Positions 41,674-53,777 of a DNA stretch of 64,000 nucleotides are shown here, piece after piece (positions within the stretch are counted from its first letter, which is position 1; each line of letters opens with the position of its first letter). The stretch comes from Leucocoprinus leucothites. Its lineage: Eukaryota > Basidiomycota > Agaricomycetes > Agaricales > Agaricaceae. Position numbers and translations under genes: made by a program. The notes below the pieces were generated by a model, which made no database searches, was not told the DNA's origin, and was given only the letters and a program-made list of their open reading frames with translations. Where the stretch lies: contig JAACJO010000007.1 in assembly GCA_013368445.1 (NCBI GenBank), positions 1,860,001-1,924,000 of the forward strand. Reading direction: 5' to 3'.

Positions 41674-43742
41674 ATGACTGACCGAGAGAAAGGTGATGGC
41701 ACCGATTCCAGCGACAACCAATCTCAGCTGTACGAACGCCCGGCTGGTTTGAGGGGACTGTACTCGCATCCGATGACGCAGGTATGCCGTCTGGATTTCA
41801 TCTTCCCCTCCTCTCCTCCTAAAACTTCCATACCCTAAAAACTAGGTGACGTTGCTTGGCTTCGTCTGCTTCATGTGTCCCGGTATGGATAAAAGCTAGC
41901 TATTTTTTGACGTTGGCCTTTACTGACCCCCTATTCCAGGCCTCTTCAATGCCTTGACGGGCCTGGGCGCAGGTGGACAGGTCGATCCTACCACAAACTC
42001 TAACGCGAACGCAGCCCTCTACGCAACATTCGCATTCTTCGCATTCTTCGCAGGGTAAGCCGTGTATCCCGTCACTATTGCTTAAGCCCGACCATTGAAT
42101 TCTTAACCAGATCTATCAACAATGTTCTTGGCTCTCGGCTAACTCTCCTGCTTGGAAGTTTCGGTTATGCTCTCTACATCGGCTCCTATTTGTTAGTGAT
42201 GTTTTCTTTGCCCACCTATTGTGCTCATTGCTGGCACCTTTCAGGGCTATGAACATTCATCCTGACGCTGGCGGTTTCGTGATCGCTGCTGGAGCTATCC
42301 TTGGCATTTGTGCTGGCTTGCTCTGGACTGCTCAGGGCTCTCTCATGTTGGCTTATCCTACAGAGAGCCAGAAAGGCCGTTTCATTAGTATCTTCTGGTC
42401 GATCTTCAATTTAGGTGCAGTTGTTGGAGCGTCTGTGGCTGTTGGCACTAATTTCCACTCTACGGTATGTCTGTCACGTTTGTTGACATACTCTCTATCT
42501 TACCTCTTCAATTGTTCAGTCCAACTCTGGTAAGACTTGTATTTTCAAAGCATGGAAAATGGTTTCTCTAACCGATCTTTTAATTATCAGTCGGAAACGG
42601 CACATATGTGAGCTCCCGTATCGCGTCCGTTTGTATCTGCTGAGACTGACTTCGGGATAGATTGGATTCCTGGTTCTCACAATCATCGGAGTCTTCATCC
42701 CCTTGATCATGGTGAACCCCAATAGTATGATCAGGACAGATGGGACGAAAGTGACCACTCCTCGTCATCCATCTTGGAAAACCGAATTCATTGGACTCGT
42801 GGTCACTCTCAAGACAGATCCACTGATTATCATGCTGTTTCCCATGTTCCTGGCTTCCAATTGGTTCTACACCTGGCGTATGCTTCGTTCCTTTGCACTC
42901 CCTTCCTTGTTCTAATACCGGCTCCAGAGTTCAATGAATTTAATGGTGCCATTTTCAATATTCGAGCCCGTTCCTTGAACAGTTTCCTCTACTGGATCTC
43001 GCAGATTGTCGGATCCTTGTTCATCGGATACATCCTCGATATGAAATCGGTCCGCAGAAGGGTGCGCGCATTCACTGGCTGGACTATTTTGTTCGCTCTG
43101 GTTTGGGTTGTGCATATCTGGGCATACTTCTACCAGAAGTTAGTGATATATAAAATCAATCTCGAGCACTATATTGACTTCGTTGCAGGCAATACACTCG
43201 TGAATCGCTGCCTAATACACCGAAGCTGGATATCTACGACAAGCCATACGTTGGCAGGGTCTTCCTTTACATCTTTTGTGGTATTCTCGATTCTGTCTGG
43301 CAGGTCACATCATACTGGATCATGGGTGCTATGTCAAATGACCCCGCGAAGCTTGCATACTATAGCGGTTTCTGTGAGTTGGATCAACTGTATCTCGGCG
43401 GCTACCCTGCTGATGGCATCCAGATAAATCTCTTCAGTCAGCTGGAGCTGCAGGCATGTGGCGTGCAGATGCTGTTGGGCTCCCGTCAGTCTAATTTTAT
43501 CATCCTCGGAGTGTATTTGATCTAAATATTCTGCGTTCAGGTTCATGAACATCTTCTTGTCTACTTGGGTTTTACTTATTGCGGGACTTGTCTTTGCTCT
43601 GCCGATGATCCACTGGCGTGTCAAAGACCAGACTGAAGGCGAGGATGAATTGCCGTACGTTCCCGATCCGTTCTCGACTGGAAAGGGCCTAATGTGTGGT
43701 TTTTGCAGTGCTGCTGATTCACCTGTCCCAGAGAAGAACTGA
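41674..43742 (+). CDS. UNC-93-like major-facilitator membrane protein, copy 2
   Basis: Thirteen exons total 1,410 bases and 469 residues. Same signatures as copy 1 (VTLLGFVCFMCPGLFNALTG, LLWTAQGSLMLAYPTESQKG, SNWFYTWQFNEFN, YWIMGAMSNDPAKLAYYSGFY). Extra relative to copy 1 are an intron after codon 36 (41782-41845) and one near the end (43655-43708). The latter is also open if unspliced, which would add 18 residues, so the C-terminus is not certain. Microexons of 10 and 17 nt lie at 42520-42529 and 42591-42607. Here the donor that is GC in copy 1 is a normal GT. Confidence 0.9.
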
Positions 43743-43954
43743 GTTTCGCAGATGATATCACGTCGAATACGTATCGAGCATGTTTTAAGACGATAATTTT
43801 AGGACATTTCCCTTATTTCTTGGACTTATCGACCTTAAGAACCCTCCAAAAAGTACATCACGAGATCAGCCATTGATAAGCAAGATCTATTACTTACATA
43901 CTTCCCTGTATATAATCATACTTAATCAATTAAACTCCTTTCTCAACCCTAACC

Positions 43955-46566
43955 ATGTCGGATCCTACAAGTCAATCCAACTACGATAATGTCGTCTCCG
44001 AACACGTTGAGTTTGAATGGTCCCTGGATTTTGGCCGCCGCATCATCAAAGGATCTGCAACGCATCATCTGACAGTCAAAGCAGAAAACGTCAATGAAGT
44101 CATGTTTGTCGTAATATACATTCCCGGAATCAGCATTGCTCATCTTCCTGCAATCTAGCTTTGACACTAATGACTTAACGATCGAAAGTATTCTCACCGA
44201 TGGCAAGCAAACATCCGTTGGTTCTCTAACAGTCTTGTGGCGACTATAAGCTTAACGTAGGTCGCAACGATCTAGTTTGATCTGAAGCCGAAACACGAGG
44301 TTATGGGATCTGCGCTCCATGTCCCCTTACCACCAGGGCTAACTAACGGGACCAAAGTTCGAGTTCAAATACAATATCAGACGTCACCCAGTAGCACTGC
44401 ACTTCAATGGCTCGAGAAAGAGTGGGTACATTTACTCCCTTCCATCTGAAAACGACAAACAACATCTATGTCTAGACAAACTCAGGGAAGGCAGTTCCCT
44501 TATCTGTTCAGCCAATGCCAACCAATTTATTCACGGGCCCTTGCTCCTTTGCAAGGCAAGTCCAAGAAGTTTGCGCAATTTAAGTCAACATGACATAAGT
44601 TTACTTTCAGATACACCTTCCGTGAAGATTGTACGAGTTTCGTCCAGTCTCCCGGTAGAGCAGGGCTGATGATATTTTTAGACGTATACTGCGAGCGTAA
44701 AATCAACACTACCAGTGTTACTTTCTGCAATCCGCATCTCACCTGCTGCAAACGGACCTCCACATAACGGCAAGGTTATCGGCCGAGACGAAGTAGTGTA
44801 TACCTATAATCAGGTGCGATACCACCTGTTCCTTCACAATCGCGCACACCAACCATTTGCTTTTTTCAGCCTGTTCCCGTCCCTTCATATTTGCTTGCCA
44901 TCGCCGCTGGAAACATCCACTTCCGTCCTTTCCCCCAGTTACCAGGAAAGACATGGACGAGCGGCATCTGGACAGAACCTGAGTTACTGGACGCTGCCTT
45001 CTGGGAGTTCAGCGAGGATACGGCTAAATTCTTGGCCAAGGAAGAGAGCATCGTGACACCATACCGCTTCGGAGTATATGATATGCTCGTCTTACCCCCT
45101 TCGTTCCCGTACGGAGGCATGGTCAGTAGCTGTATCTCATATGTTCTACGATTATACCAAATAAACCGTCCTTCCAGGAAAATGCTTGTCTGACTTTCCT
45201 CACGCCCAGTAAGCAAGCCTTCTTTCTAGATATATACGATTTCCTATTGATATCCATCACCCTAGCTCTGCTCACTGGCGATCGTACATTAGTTGATGTT
45301 GTGGTTCACGAGCTCACTCATTCGTGGTTTGGAAACGGAGTCACGTTCGTTCGCATTTACTGCAATTCTGAGAGAGAGAAAACTCATGACATTCGCAGCC
45401 ACGCGAATGCATCACATTTCTGGCTCAATGAGGGTTGGACGACATACATGGAACGCGTCCTCCAACAATTCCTACATTCTCCAGCACATCGTGACTTTTC
45501 CTACCTCATTGGTAACGAAGCTTTGAAAGATGCATTAAAAGAATACGAGGATCGACCAAAGTATCAAAGGCTTCAGATCAGTTTTGAGAAAGGGGAAGAT
45601 CCAGATGATGCATACAGCAGTATTCCTTACGAGAAGGGCGCCAACTTCCTTCTTCATATTGGTAATGTGTTCTTGTCTCGACTTCACTCGCAGCTCACGG
45701 CTCCTCCAGAAAGGACTTTGGGGGGACTGGATGTTTTCCTACCTTACGTCAAGGATTATGTTTCAACCTTCAATGGCAAGAGCATCCGTACTGAAGACTG
45801 GAAAGAGCATCTCTATGGTTATTTCAGGAGCCAGCCAGATAAGATCAAGGCGCTGGACAGTATTGATTGGAATGTGTGTTTTTCTGATTGTCAACTCTTT
45901 AACAACCTAAAGCCTTCTTCAGGCCTGGCTATTCGGCGAAGGCACACAATTGCCGGTCACCTTGGAATTTGATACTTCATTGGCTACTCGCGCTTATGCT
46001 CTCGCCAAGCGCTGGGATGATGCACGATCAACCTCCGACACATCTAGGCTCGATTTCAGCCAAAACGATCTTGATGGTCTCAACGGTAATCAAATAGGTG
46101 AGAATTGGTCAATCAACTTCTACTTTTTAATAGTAACCATGGTTCTCGCAGTTGTCTTCCTCGAAAAGCTCCTGTCCTATCCTCCTTTGCCTTCCGATCT
46201 GGTCTTCCACATGGCAACCCTATATGGGCTCTCAACAACTCCGAACGCAGAAATCAGACTTCGTTTCTATGGTGTCGCCCTCCAAGACCCTGCTTCACCT
46301 GCAGCAAAGGAATTCGCCGTCCAGGCAGCAAACTGGGTCATTGGCGAAGATGGAACTGGATTGATCAAAGGACGCATGAAGTTCTGCAGGCCTGTTTTCC
46401 GCGGCATTTATCAAGTGGATAAAGACCTCGCAACTCAAAAGTTCCTCAAGGCGAAAATGTCTTTCCACCCGATCGCCAGGAGGTTGATTGAGAAGGTACG
46501 ATTTCACAATCACTGAAAATGTAGATTTCACCAAACACTCTAAATTAGGATCTCAAGCTAGTGTAG
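43955..46566 (+). CDS. Leukotriene A4 hydrolase-type M1 aminopeptidase
   Basis: Fourteen exons sum to 1,911 bases, 636 residues. An N-terminal saddle domain (FEWSLDFGRRIIKGSATHH) leads into the catalytic domain with the substrate loop GGMENACLTF, the zinc site HELTHSWFGN and the downstream Glu of WLNEGWTTYMER, then the armadillo-like C-terminal helical domain ending RRLIEKDLKLV. These enzymes remove N-terminal residues; yeast Lap2 and mammalian LTA4H also hydrolyse epoxides. Intron 4 (44556-44610) has a GC donor. Stop is 67 bases from the stop of the convergent ArfGAP gene. Confidence 0.92.
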
Positions 46567-46633
46567 TCAGAAAAATCGAAAAGAGCGAACCAAATGTATA
46601 TATGTTGAGCGTAGCGCAAAGCAAATAGCGAGT

Positions 46634-47968
46634 CTATTTAAACGAGCCCCAGATATCGCCGAAAACGTCATCCTTCTTCTGAGATGTGGTAGTGGAAGAG
46701 AATCCTGGGCTTGATGTTGCAGTCGATGAGCTACCCCAAACATCACTGGTATTGAATAGACTATTGGTGGCCGGTTGAGTGGTTGTGTTTGCAGCTGTAG
46801 ACGCGCCCCAGACGTTAGGTTGTGCTGGGATGGCCGGGGCGGTGTGTGTCCACCCAGAACTAGTACCCCAGGCACCGATCCCTGCATTTCCAATCATACT
46901 GGTCGCTTGTCCAGGCTGTTGAGCCTGCGAGGGTGCATTCCAGAGCCCTGAACCGAATTGGTTCATAGGGTTAGGAGCAGGCGCAGTAGTGGCAGGTGTA
47001 CCAGAGAACAGTGAGAGGATGTCTTGTTTGACATCTTTCTTTGGCTGTTCAGGCGCGACGCTGGAAGGAGGAGGGGCATGAAAATCGAGGGAGAAGAGAT
47101 CATCCCGAGGAGCAGGAGCGGGCGCAGGCTGGGCAGGTTGGACAGCAGGTTGTGTTGTGGCCTGCCCGGGAGTGGGTTTCGAGAAATTTGCCGAGAGGAG
47201 CTGATGTGCTTGCGGCTGCTGCGTTGTGAACCCTGAGGCACGCGGCGATGATAGACTATCTCTAGAAGCATGGGTCTGTCTCGTTGCTGCAGGCTGTTCC
47301 TGAGGTGGTGGAGGTGGTGGCGCTTCTGCACCTGAGCCGCTCTCTAGGACACTAGGATCGGATGGCGGAGGACCATCTTTCGCCCATCGTCGAGATTCGT
47401 ACTTGGAACGAATGAAGGATTCCATTTTGCTAAACAAAAATAATAATATTGACTCAGAATCGACCATTGATGCAAGCCACGTTTCGGCCACTCACTGCTC
47501 TGGTGGAATATGCCCCTGCCTCAAATGCGCCTCCCAGTAAAGATTTGCTCGACGGTTACCCCATTTCTGAATAGACTGTGAATAGATATCAGCGCAGTGT
47601 AAAACATGAGCCAAAAAATAAACTCACTTCCATCTGTTCGGGGGTCCACATGTCCAGATCCACCGACTTGACCTTGCTGATATGCGTGCCCATCCCGCGG
47701 TGAATCCCAGAGCACCGAATACACAAAAATACGCCGCTGTTCAAACGTTATGAGAACTAGTCATGCATGTCGTTCAGTGAACCGCACATATTCCATGAGG
47801 CCCATCGAGGATCTGACGACTATCTCAGTATGAACCGGTCATGATGACCTGGGAGGGAGACTCACCATTTCGTTTGCAGTCCGCGCAAACCTTGTTCTCT
47901 GGTCGCTTTACGAGCTCTCTAAGAGTCCGTGCATTGCGATCTGTCGTCGTTTTGTCCTGCCTTGACAT
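46634..47968 (-). CDS. AGE2: ArfGAP of the Age2/SMAP type, with an apparent one-base frameshift
   Basis: Five exons: 47968-47866, 47812-47788, 47736-47629, 47575-47496 and 47429-46634. The ArfGAP zinc finger is complete (CADC, 16 residues, CIRC), followed by [22 protein letters not shown], and after the fourth exon [18 protein letters not shown]. The third exon reads MWTPNRW instead of the family's MWTPEQME. Adding one base in the run at 47641-47644 would restore both the motif and the frame (1,112 bases observed, 1,113 needed). The C-terminal half is Gln/Pro/Ala-rich and ends FGDIWGSFK. It would stimulate GTP hydrolysis on Arf1 at the trans-Golgi. Confidence 0.8.
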
Positions 47969-48403
47969 GTTGGTTTGTGAGTGGGGGTGAATGGACTGAG
48001 CAAGTTCGGACATAACCCAAAATCACTGATCATTTACACTCCACGTGATCCCGAATATAACAGCCCTTTCGGTGATTCACGAATCACTGCACAGCTACAC
48101 CCAACAAAGAAATCGATCCGACATCGCCTCTGGAAGACCTGTACTTTTGGGCATTTCCAGCCAACTCTAGGAGAGAGCTCGGTCGTTCGTCCCTCAGCGT
48201 CCTTGTGATTGATGCTACATGACCACAAAAACAATGAACAATCCTTGGAGCCATCCTAATGCCGTGTATGGTGTACGTAAAGCACTACAAATGTCCAATA
48301 TTAAGCTACAAAAGAAAATGCTTCTGTCTATCAAAAAATCATGAAGAAAAAGTTCCTGAATCAAGAAAACAGCCCAAAATAAGCCTCCCAACAATTGACA
48401 CAT
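47969..48403. other. Intergenic, SUR7-like gene to ArfGAP
   Basis: About 430 bases between two minus-strand genes. Nothing recognised. Confidence 0.5.
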
Positions 48404-49356
48404 CTATGCCGATTTAACATGATACTTGGTAAGTGCAATCATCACAGGCACAACCCAAAATGCGTGCGCAACCCAAATCACTGTCGAATCCATCAGGATA
48501 TTGAACAAAAGAGTTAAAATCTCAACGCACTCGTAAAAGCATTGCCAGTATTAGCAACCAATTTCGGACCTTGCGCTCCCTGCGCTTGAATGCTCGAGTT
48601 AAAATCTTGAACAGCCTTTCCAAACCACATTCGAAGAACGAGGAATGAAGTCAATCCTAAACATCCAACCCTCCTTCAGCCCTCGAACATTCAAGAATAA
48701 CAAAAGAAACCTATACATACCAATCATAAAACCCATAAACCCAATCCCAGCAGATACATTCTGCAAAAGCGGCGTCCCAAGCGCACCTCCCGCTTTTCCC
48801 ATCTTATGCCGGAGCGAAATGAGGGTAAACGTGATCAGGAACGCGACATCCAACGCGAGTGCGATTGAGATGAACACAGGTGTCGATGCTGCAGGGGCAT
48901 ACAACAGCATCGTAGGCGCATTTTTCGGTAACACCGAGAGATCTAACGCCGACACATTCAGCTCAAGAGCGTCTTCTCGATTTCTGTAAAACAGCAGACT
49001 TACCGTACTGAGGCGAAACACTCGGAAAAGTACAATTCAACGACGCCCCATTATCCGTCCTCGCACACGAACCTACACACATCACCCCACCCACATTCAG
49101 CACCACACCACAACTCCCAACCAGCCAAAGATTACAACTCACCAAGCGAACCCAAAAATACACTAGGCCCATCTACACCCCCACTCGACGGTCCAGGTTG
49201 CACAAGTTCCGTCGACGGCGCAACAGTCAACAACGCCACACGATCATGCAAAAACAACGTCGGTGCCAGGAACGCAAGCAGCGAGAGTATCGTCGCTGTT
49301 AATGCCAGTACCGGTGCGAGGTACAATGCAACAGCTTTTGAAATTCCGTTCATCAT
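48404..49356 (-). CDS. SUR7/PalI-family four-span membrane protein
   Basis: Minus-strand gene starting MMNGISKAVALYLAPVLALTATILSLLAFLAP (span 1). An extracellular loop with Cys pairs (GSCARTDNGASLNCTFPSVSP) follows, then TPVFISIALALDVAFLITFTL (span 2), VSAGIGFMGFMIG joined to LTSFLVLRMWFG (span 3), a loop with NSSIQAQGAQGPKL, and VIWVAHAFWVVPVMIALTKYH (span 4). This is the plan of SUR7/PalI proteins of cortical patches or pH sensing. Introns lie at about 49073-49142, 48962-49003 region, near 48650-48710 and near 48480-48530. The second is unusually short and its exact acceptor is unresolved. Confidence 0.65.
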
Positions 49357-50712
49357 CTTGATTTTACTTGGTCGAGTACTTTGCGACTAGGGTCGTGATA
49401 GGTGTCGGAACGTCAGAGCGTTGGAGAGAGAGACAAGAATTAAGCAGGAGTAGATAAACGACAGTGAAGAGAGAAAAAGCACGACTAGCGGCCTTCCCAA
49501 CAACCCAAAAGAAAAAAGCAAGAGTAAAAGACAGGCGCGTGCAACAGTCACAAGTATCAAGGTAGGACACAGTCCGTCAAGATAAACAGAACCTCTAGCC
49601 GCAGACCACAGCATCTTTATACCATCTCCTTTGACGCCCAATTGTTGCATGAAGAAATGGAAGTAACCCTCCAAGTACAAAGAAACAAGGAGCTTACGAG
49701 TCGACATTGTCCTCGAACACAATAACGCCATTCAGGGGCTAGCGCGCATTTTCCCACTCGACCCTGAAAGCGCGATTTACAAATTGAATATTTGCACCCT
49801 GGAATGCAGATCAAAGTATCCAAGTGGCAGGCATCACGTTGGTTGCTACGCCGCCTCAAGGCCTCAAGGCGGCCTCCAAGCCTAACGTCAATCGTACCTC
49901 CAACTCCAGTGACCTTGTCTTTTCAGCTCCCTCATCGCTCCACTGTTCTTTTCTTTCTATACTTATATATCACAGTGTGAGAGGGGGAGAGAGAGGGGAG
50001 AAAGAAATTATACTTGTAGTGTAGCTAGTACGGACCACCAAACCCACTATGTACCACTTCTGCGGAACGAGGAAAGAGAGTAAGAGAAAAATGTTTTGTG
50101 TATGTATTTTAATCCTCATACCACATACAACACCACCACAAAGCGAAAAAAAGAAACAGAGAAAAAAATTAAAAAAGCAAACCGAAACCAACTTTTTCAC
50201 AACACACAAAAACTGAAAAAAAGAACACAAATGCTAACGGCAGAAAAAGCATTGTTAAGTATGTAGACACCGAAAAAAGATCAAAGAAATTGCTTTTTAA
50301 CCACAGTCAGTTTTACCGAAAGGAAAAGAAAAACGACAGAACGTAAGTAAAAGGAGAGAAAAAAAGTATGCTTTTTATTGTCCGTCCAATCATTGGCATC
50401 AAAGATATCGAGGCACTTTGGATGTGTAGTGCACGTAGCCCAACAGTCACACACACACACACACGAAGCGTAGTGAACAACACTAGCCACTGTGCGATGC
50501 GCGACAAGCGGGGGGTGGGGGGGGTATAAAATCTTGTATTGCTAAAAAAAGAAATTTGGAGTGTTGCGTTCCAAAGATAACGGGAATAATTGGGGAGGGG
50601 GATGGGATATCTTAGAACATTAGATCAAAAAGGCGGAAAAAGTGCTTGTAGAGGGAGGGATATATCAAAGAACTTGATGCTTGGTTGAATGACGAACTAG
50701 TAAAAAATGAAA
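49357..50712. other. Intergenic with low-complexity tracts
   Basis: About 1.36 kb between minus-strand genes. Contains GA-rich tracts (about 49978-50005), many A-runs and a (CA)n tract at about 50449-50465. No gene supported; part is probably the 3' UTR of the next gene upstream. Confidence 0.5.
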
Positions 50713-53660
50713 CTAGACGAAAAATTGGGTGCTGCAAACAATCACATCAGTACCAAAACCACACGCACAAAAAGTAAGATTAAACACGTACTGAATCCGA
50801 CTAGCAGCATGCACCTCCATCTCCTCCATCTTATACGAATTGAGTTCCTCCTTAATCCTCTGCGCCAACGCCGGCGTAAGCCGACTCCACGTCGCAGGCT
50901 CACTCCTCCGATCATAAACCGTCGCTGAAAAGGTATCATACACAGACAAACTCGTCGCAAACGCCAGCTTTTTAGCAGGAGCAGTAGCAGACCGGTGTGT
51001 CAGCGTCGGAGCAGTCGAAGGCACCATCGACAATGCAGGCGCAGACGAGTTTAATGCCGGGTGTTGGAATATTGAAGGTGGCCTCTCAATGGAAGAGGAA
51101 GAGGTTGATGGTAATGGGGTATCGGCGGTGAGATTAAATTCTGAATGAATAGGTGATGATTTCTCGAATGATAGCGAGCCGATCACTGGTGCCGCTGTGT
51201 TGCTATGACCCGACGAATGCGAGTTGTGGCGATGGAGACCGTCGATATGGTCGGGATCTGGTGAAGGAATCCGAGCCAAAGGTCCGAGCTCGGTGGTCTG
51301 GCCAGGATGCGAGCTGTACGAGTCTGAACGGGCTCGCGCGGGCATGGACTGATCGTTGAGATAGTATTGTGACTGGTCGTATGAATTTGCATCTGATGAT
51401 AGATGATTAGCAGGAGGATATATAAAATCATGAGACACGTACTTTTAAGGATACCCCTCTTGGGCCGTTTTGTCCGCTCGACGCTTCGCCGAACATCCGT
51501 TGCCCAAGGCTCGACGTCTTCAGGTTCCTCTACAATCGTCGCCTTGCTCATACCTATCCGAACAGTCGCCTCCTCATCCTCCGGAACATCCCAATCGTCA
51601 TCATCGTCCCATCCGTCCATATTGTACGAATGGTTAGCTCCAGAATCATAGTGTCCATCATCACTATCCTCATCCTCCTCATCCTCAACCACCACACGCG
51701 TTCCATCCTCACTCACTCTAATACCTCCCGATTTTCTAACCGGCGACACGGTCCCAGCCCGCGTCGTTGTATTTTTGTCCCATGTGGGAACACCAGCGCT
51801 ACCATTCGCCGCACCGTTGGCAGCAGCAGCAGAAGCCACGGCTGCCGACGCCTGTGCCGCCTGTGCCTCTTGTTGAGCCTTGGCCTTGGCAGCAGCCTCA
51901 GCCTTTGTCTTGAGCGTATGCTGTCTCGCCAACTCGGCAGCCGGACTGAGCCCATTCGCATCGACGTTAATACTCCGGTCCACCTCTGCATGGACATGCG
52001 AGATCTCGGCCTGCACCACACCTCCCTTGACACTCTTCTTTTCCTTTTTCTTACTACTACTACCATTCTTATCCCCACTATCCTTGTTCTTGTCCTTGAA
52101 TATAGACGTAATGCCAGCCAACGAGTTTCGCCTCACGACGAGTTTGCTCATCGATCCGAGTTTGCGGATCATAACGCTGGCACTGCTAACCGTAGAAGAG
52201 AGGGATATATTGTCCGTGCTGGCATTGAGACGAGAGTTGAAGAGGGAAGCAGCGCGGCTTTTCTTTTTGGTTTGTATAGTGGCGGTAGATTCAGCATCAT
52301 CAAGTCCACTGTCAGGACTGCGGATACCACCTGCCGTTTCCGGACGCGCCACCGAAGAGTTGACCGTCAGGGACGAGGACGTAGAGGCCTTGCCTTTGTT
52401 GGTGTTATACGTAGAAGCCTTGATAGACTCGTCATCGTCGTTATCGTCGCCTGCATTATTATTATCCTCCTCTTCCTTGAGAGCATTGAAAGAAAGAGCA
52501 CGACGAAGTCGACCCTTGAGGCCTCCACTGCGGCTCATACCGGATGAGGCCTTGGAGGTGGACTCGAGCATGGCAGCAATGTCACTATCATCGCGTGACA
52601 TTCGCTTCTCTGAAGCCGTAAAGGTGCTGCCCTGGGAAAGAGGCGATGGCCTAGCAAGACGGGTAGTGGAAGAAGTATTGGAGGTGGCGGTTGTCGTAGA
52701 TGACTGAGATAGCATGGATGGACGGGAAGAAGTTGATGTAGATGTAGAAGAGGAAGAGCCATTGCGATTGTGCGGGAGACGCTGTGGATTGGCCTTTGGG
52801 GTAGTAGTAGTAGAGGGAACCGGAGAAGGGGAAGAGGAACTTTTAGCAGAAACTGATGATGATGATGATGGGTTCGGGGAACCATTGTTCCGGCTGCGGG
52901 AGATAGAATTGGGCGGCGGCGGGGCACTATGGCCGCTGTGACCGCTCTGATTACTGTTGGTGCGGGGTCGTGGATTAGTGGAAGAGTTGACAGAGGAGGA
53001 AGAACCCGAGGCATCGGGGCGTCCATAGGGGGGCTGGGGAATGTGAGGGGCACGGTTGGTAGGAGAAGAAGAAGACTCGGGGTTGTGCTGTCGATTAGGG
53101 CGTCGATAAGGATGGAAGCCGGGGTATTGTTGCTGATGCTGCTGAGAGTCAGAGGCCGAATGACTGCGTTGGGCATGGGGTGGAGGGGTGCCGCTGGGGA
53201 ATGGGTTAAAATGACCGGCCTGGGCAAAGTAATCGTTTGGATTAGAGCTGGTAGAACCTGTGCGCTGAGGAGGAGGTGGCATCTGAGGAAAACCGTGTTG
53301 TGCGTTGAACATCATCTGCTGGTATGCCCATTGCGCAAGCTGAGCATTCGCAGGGTCAAAGTAGGCGGCCTGGGGTGGCAGCTGGCCAGGATACGGCTGG
53401 CCTGGTTGCTGTTGCTGTTGTGGTTGTTGTTGCTGCTGCTGGCCTTGGAAAAAGGCTGGGTAGAATGGAGCAGCAGCGATAGAAGGAGTCCAGCTTCCTT
53501 GAGGTTGCTGCTGGATTGGAAAGGTATAAGGAGACTGGAGGTTGTTGTGCTGGATGTGATGTGGGTGGTGAGAAGGATGGTTCTGGTTTTGCTGGTCATT
53601 TGCGGGGGAAGAGCGCTGGCGAGAGGAGCTTGTAGTAGAAAGGTCCATGACAGCAGCCAT
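50713..53660 (-). CDS. Long low-complexity protein with a Bni4-like conserved C-terminus
   Basis: Exons 53660-51443, 51392-50792 and 50731-50713 code 945 residues. The N-terminal 400 residues are Gln/Pro/Ser/His-rich and disordered. Conserved islands follow: GLKGRLRRALSFNALKEEE, ASVMIRKLGSMSKLVVRRNS, GLSPAAELARQHTLK, and DDWDVPEDEEATVRIG with ERTKRPKRGILK. The last exons give SVYDTFSATVYDRRSEPATW, LTPALAQRIKEELNSYKMEE and EVHAASRIHTQFF. That ending resembles what I recall of the C-terminal motif of yeast Bni4, a bud-neck scaffold linking septins to chitin synthase and PP1. The assignment is tentative. The final 19-nt exon is set by frame and the HTQFF match. Confidence 0.7.
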
Positions 53661-53777
53661 TTACCAGAGAAGCGGCTCAGAAGACTCACCCAGCACTCTA
53701 CCAGATGGTTCTCAGCAGCAGTCACTGTGGGACTCTCAAACAATCATATCACAAAATTACAACTTCTTCCCACGACT

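Noticed and set aside
50449..50465. (CA)n tract as a functional repeat or CRISPR-like unit.
   Set aside because: A simple dinucleotide microsatellite. No spaced repeats of CRISPR type occur anywhere in the window.
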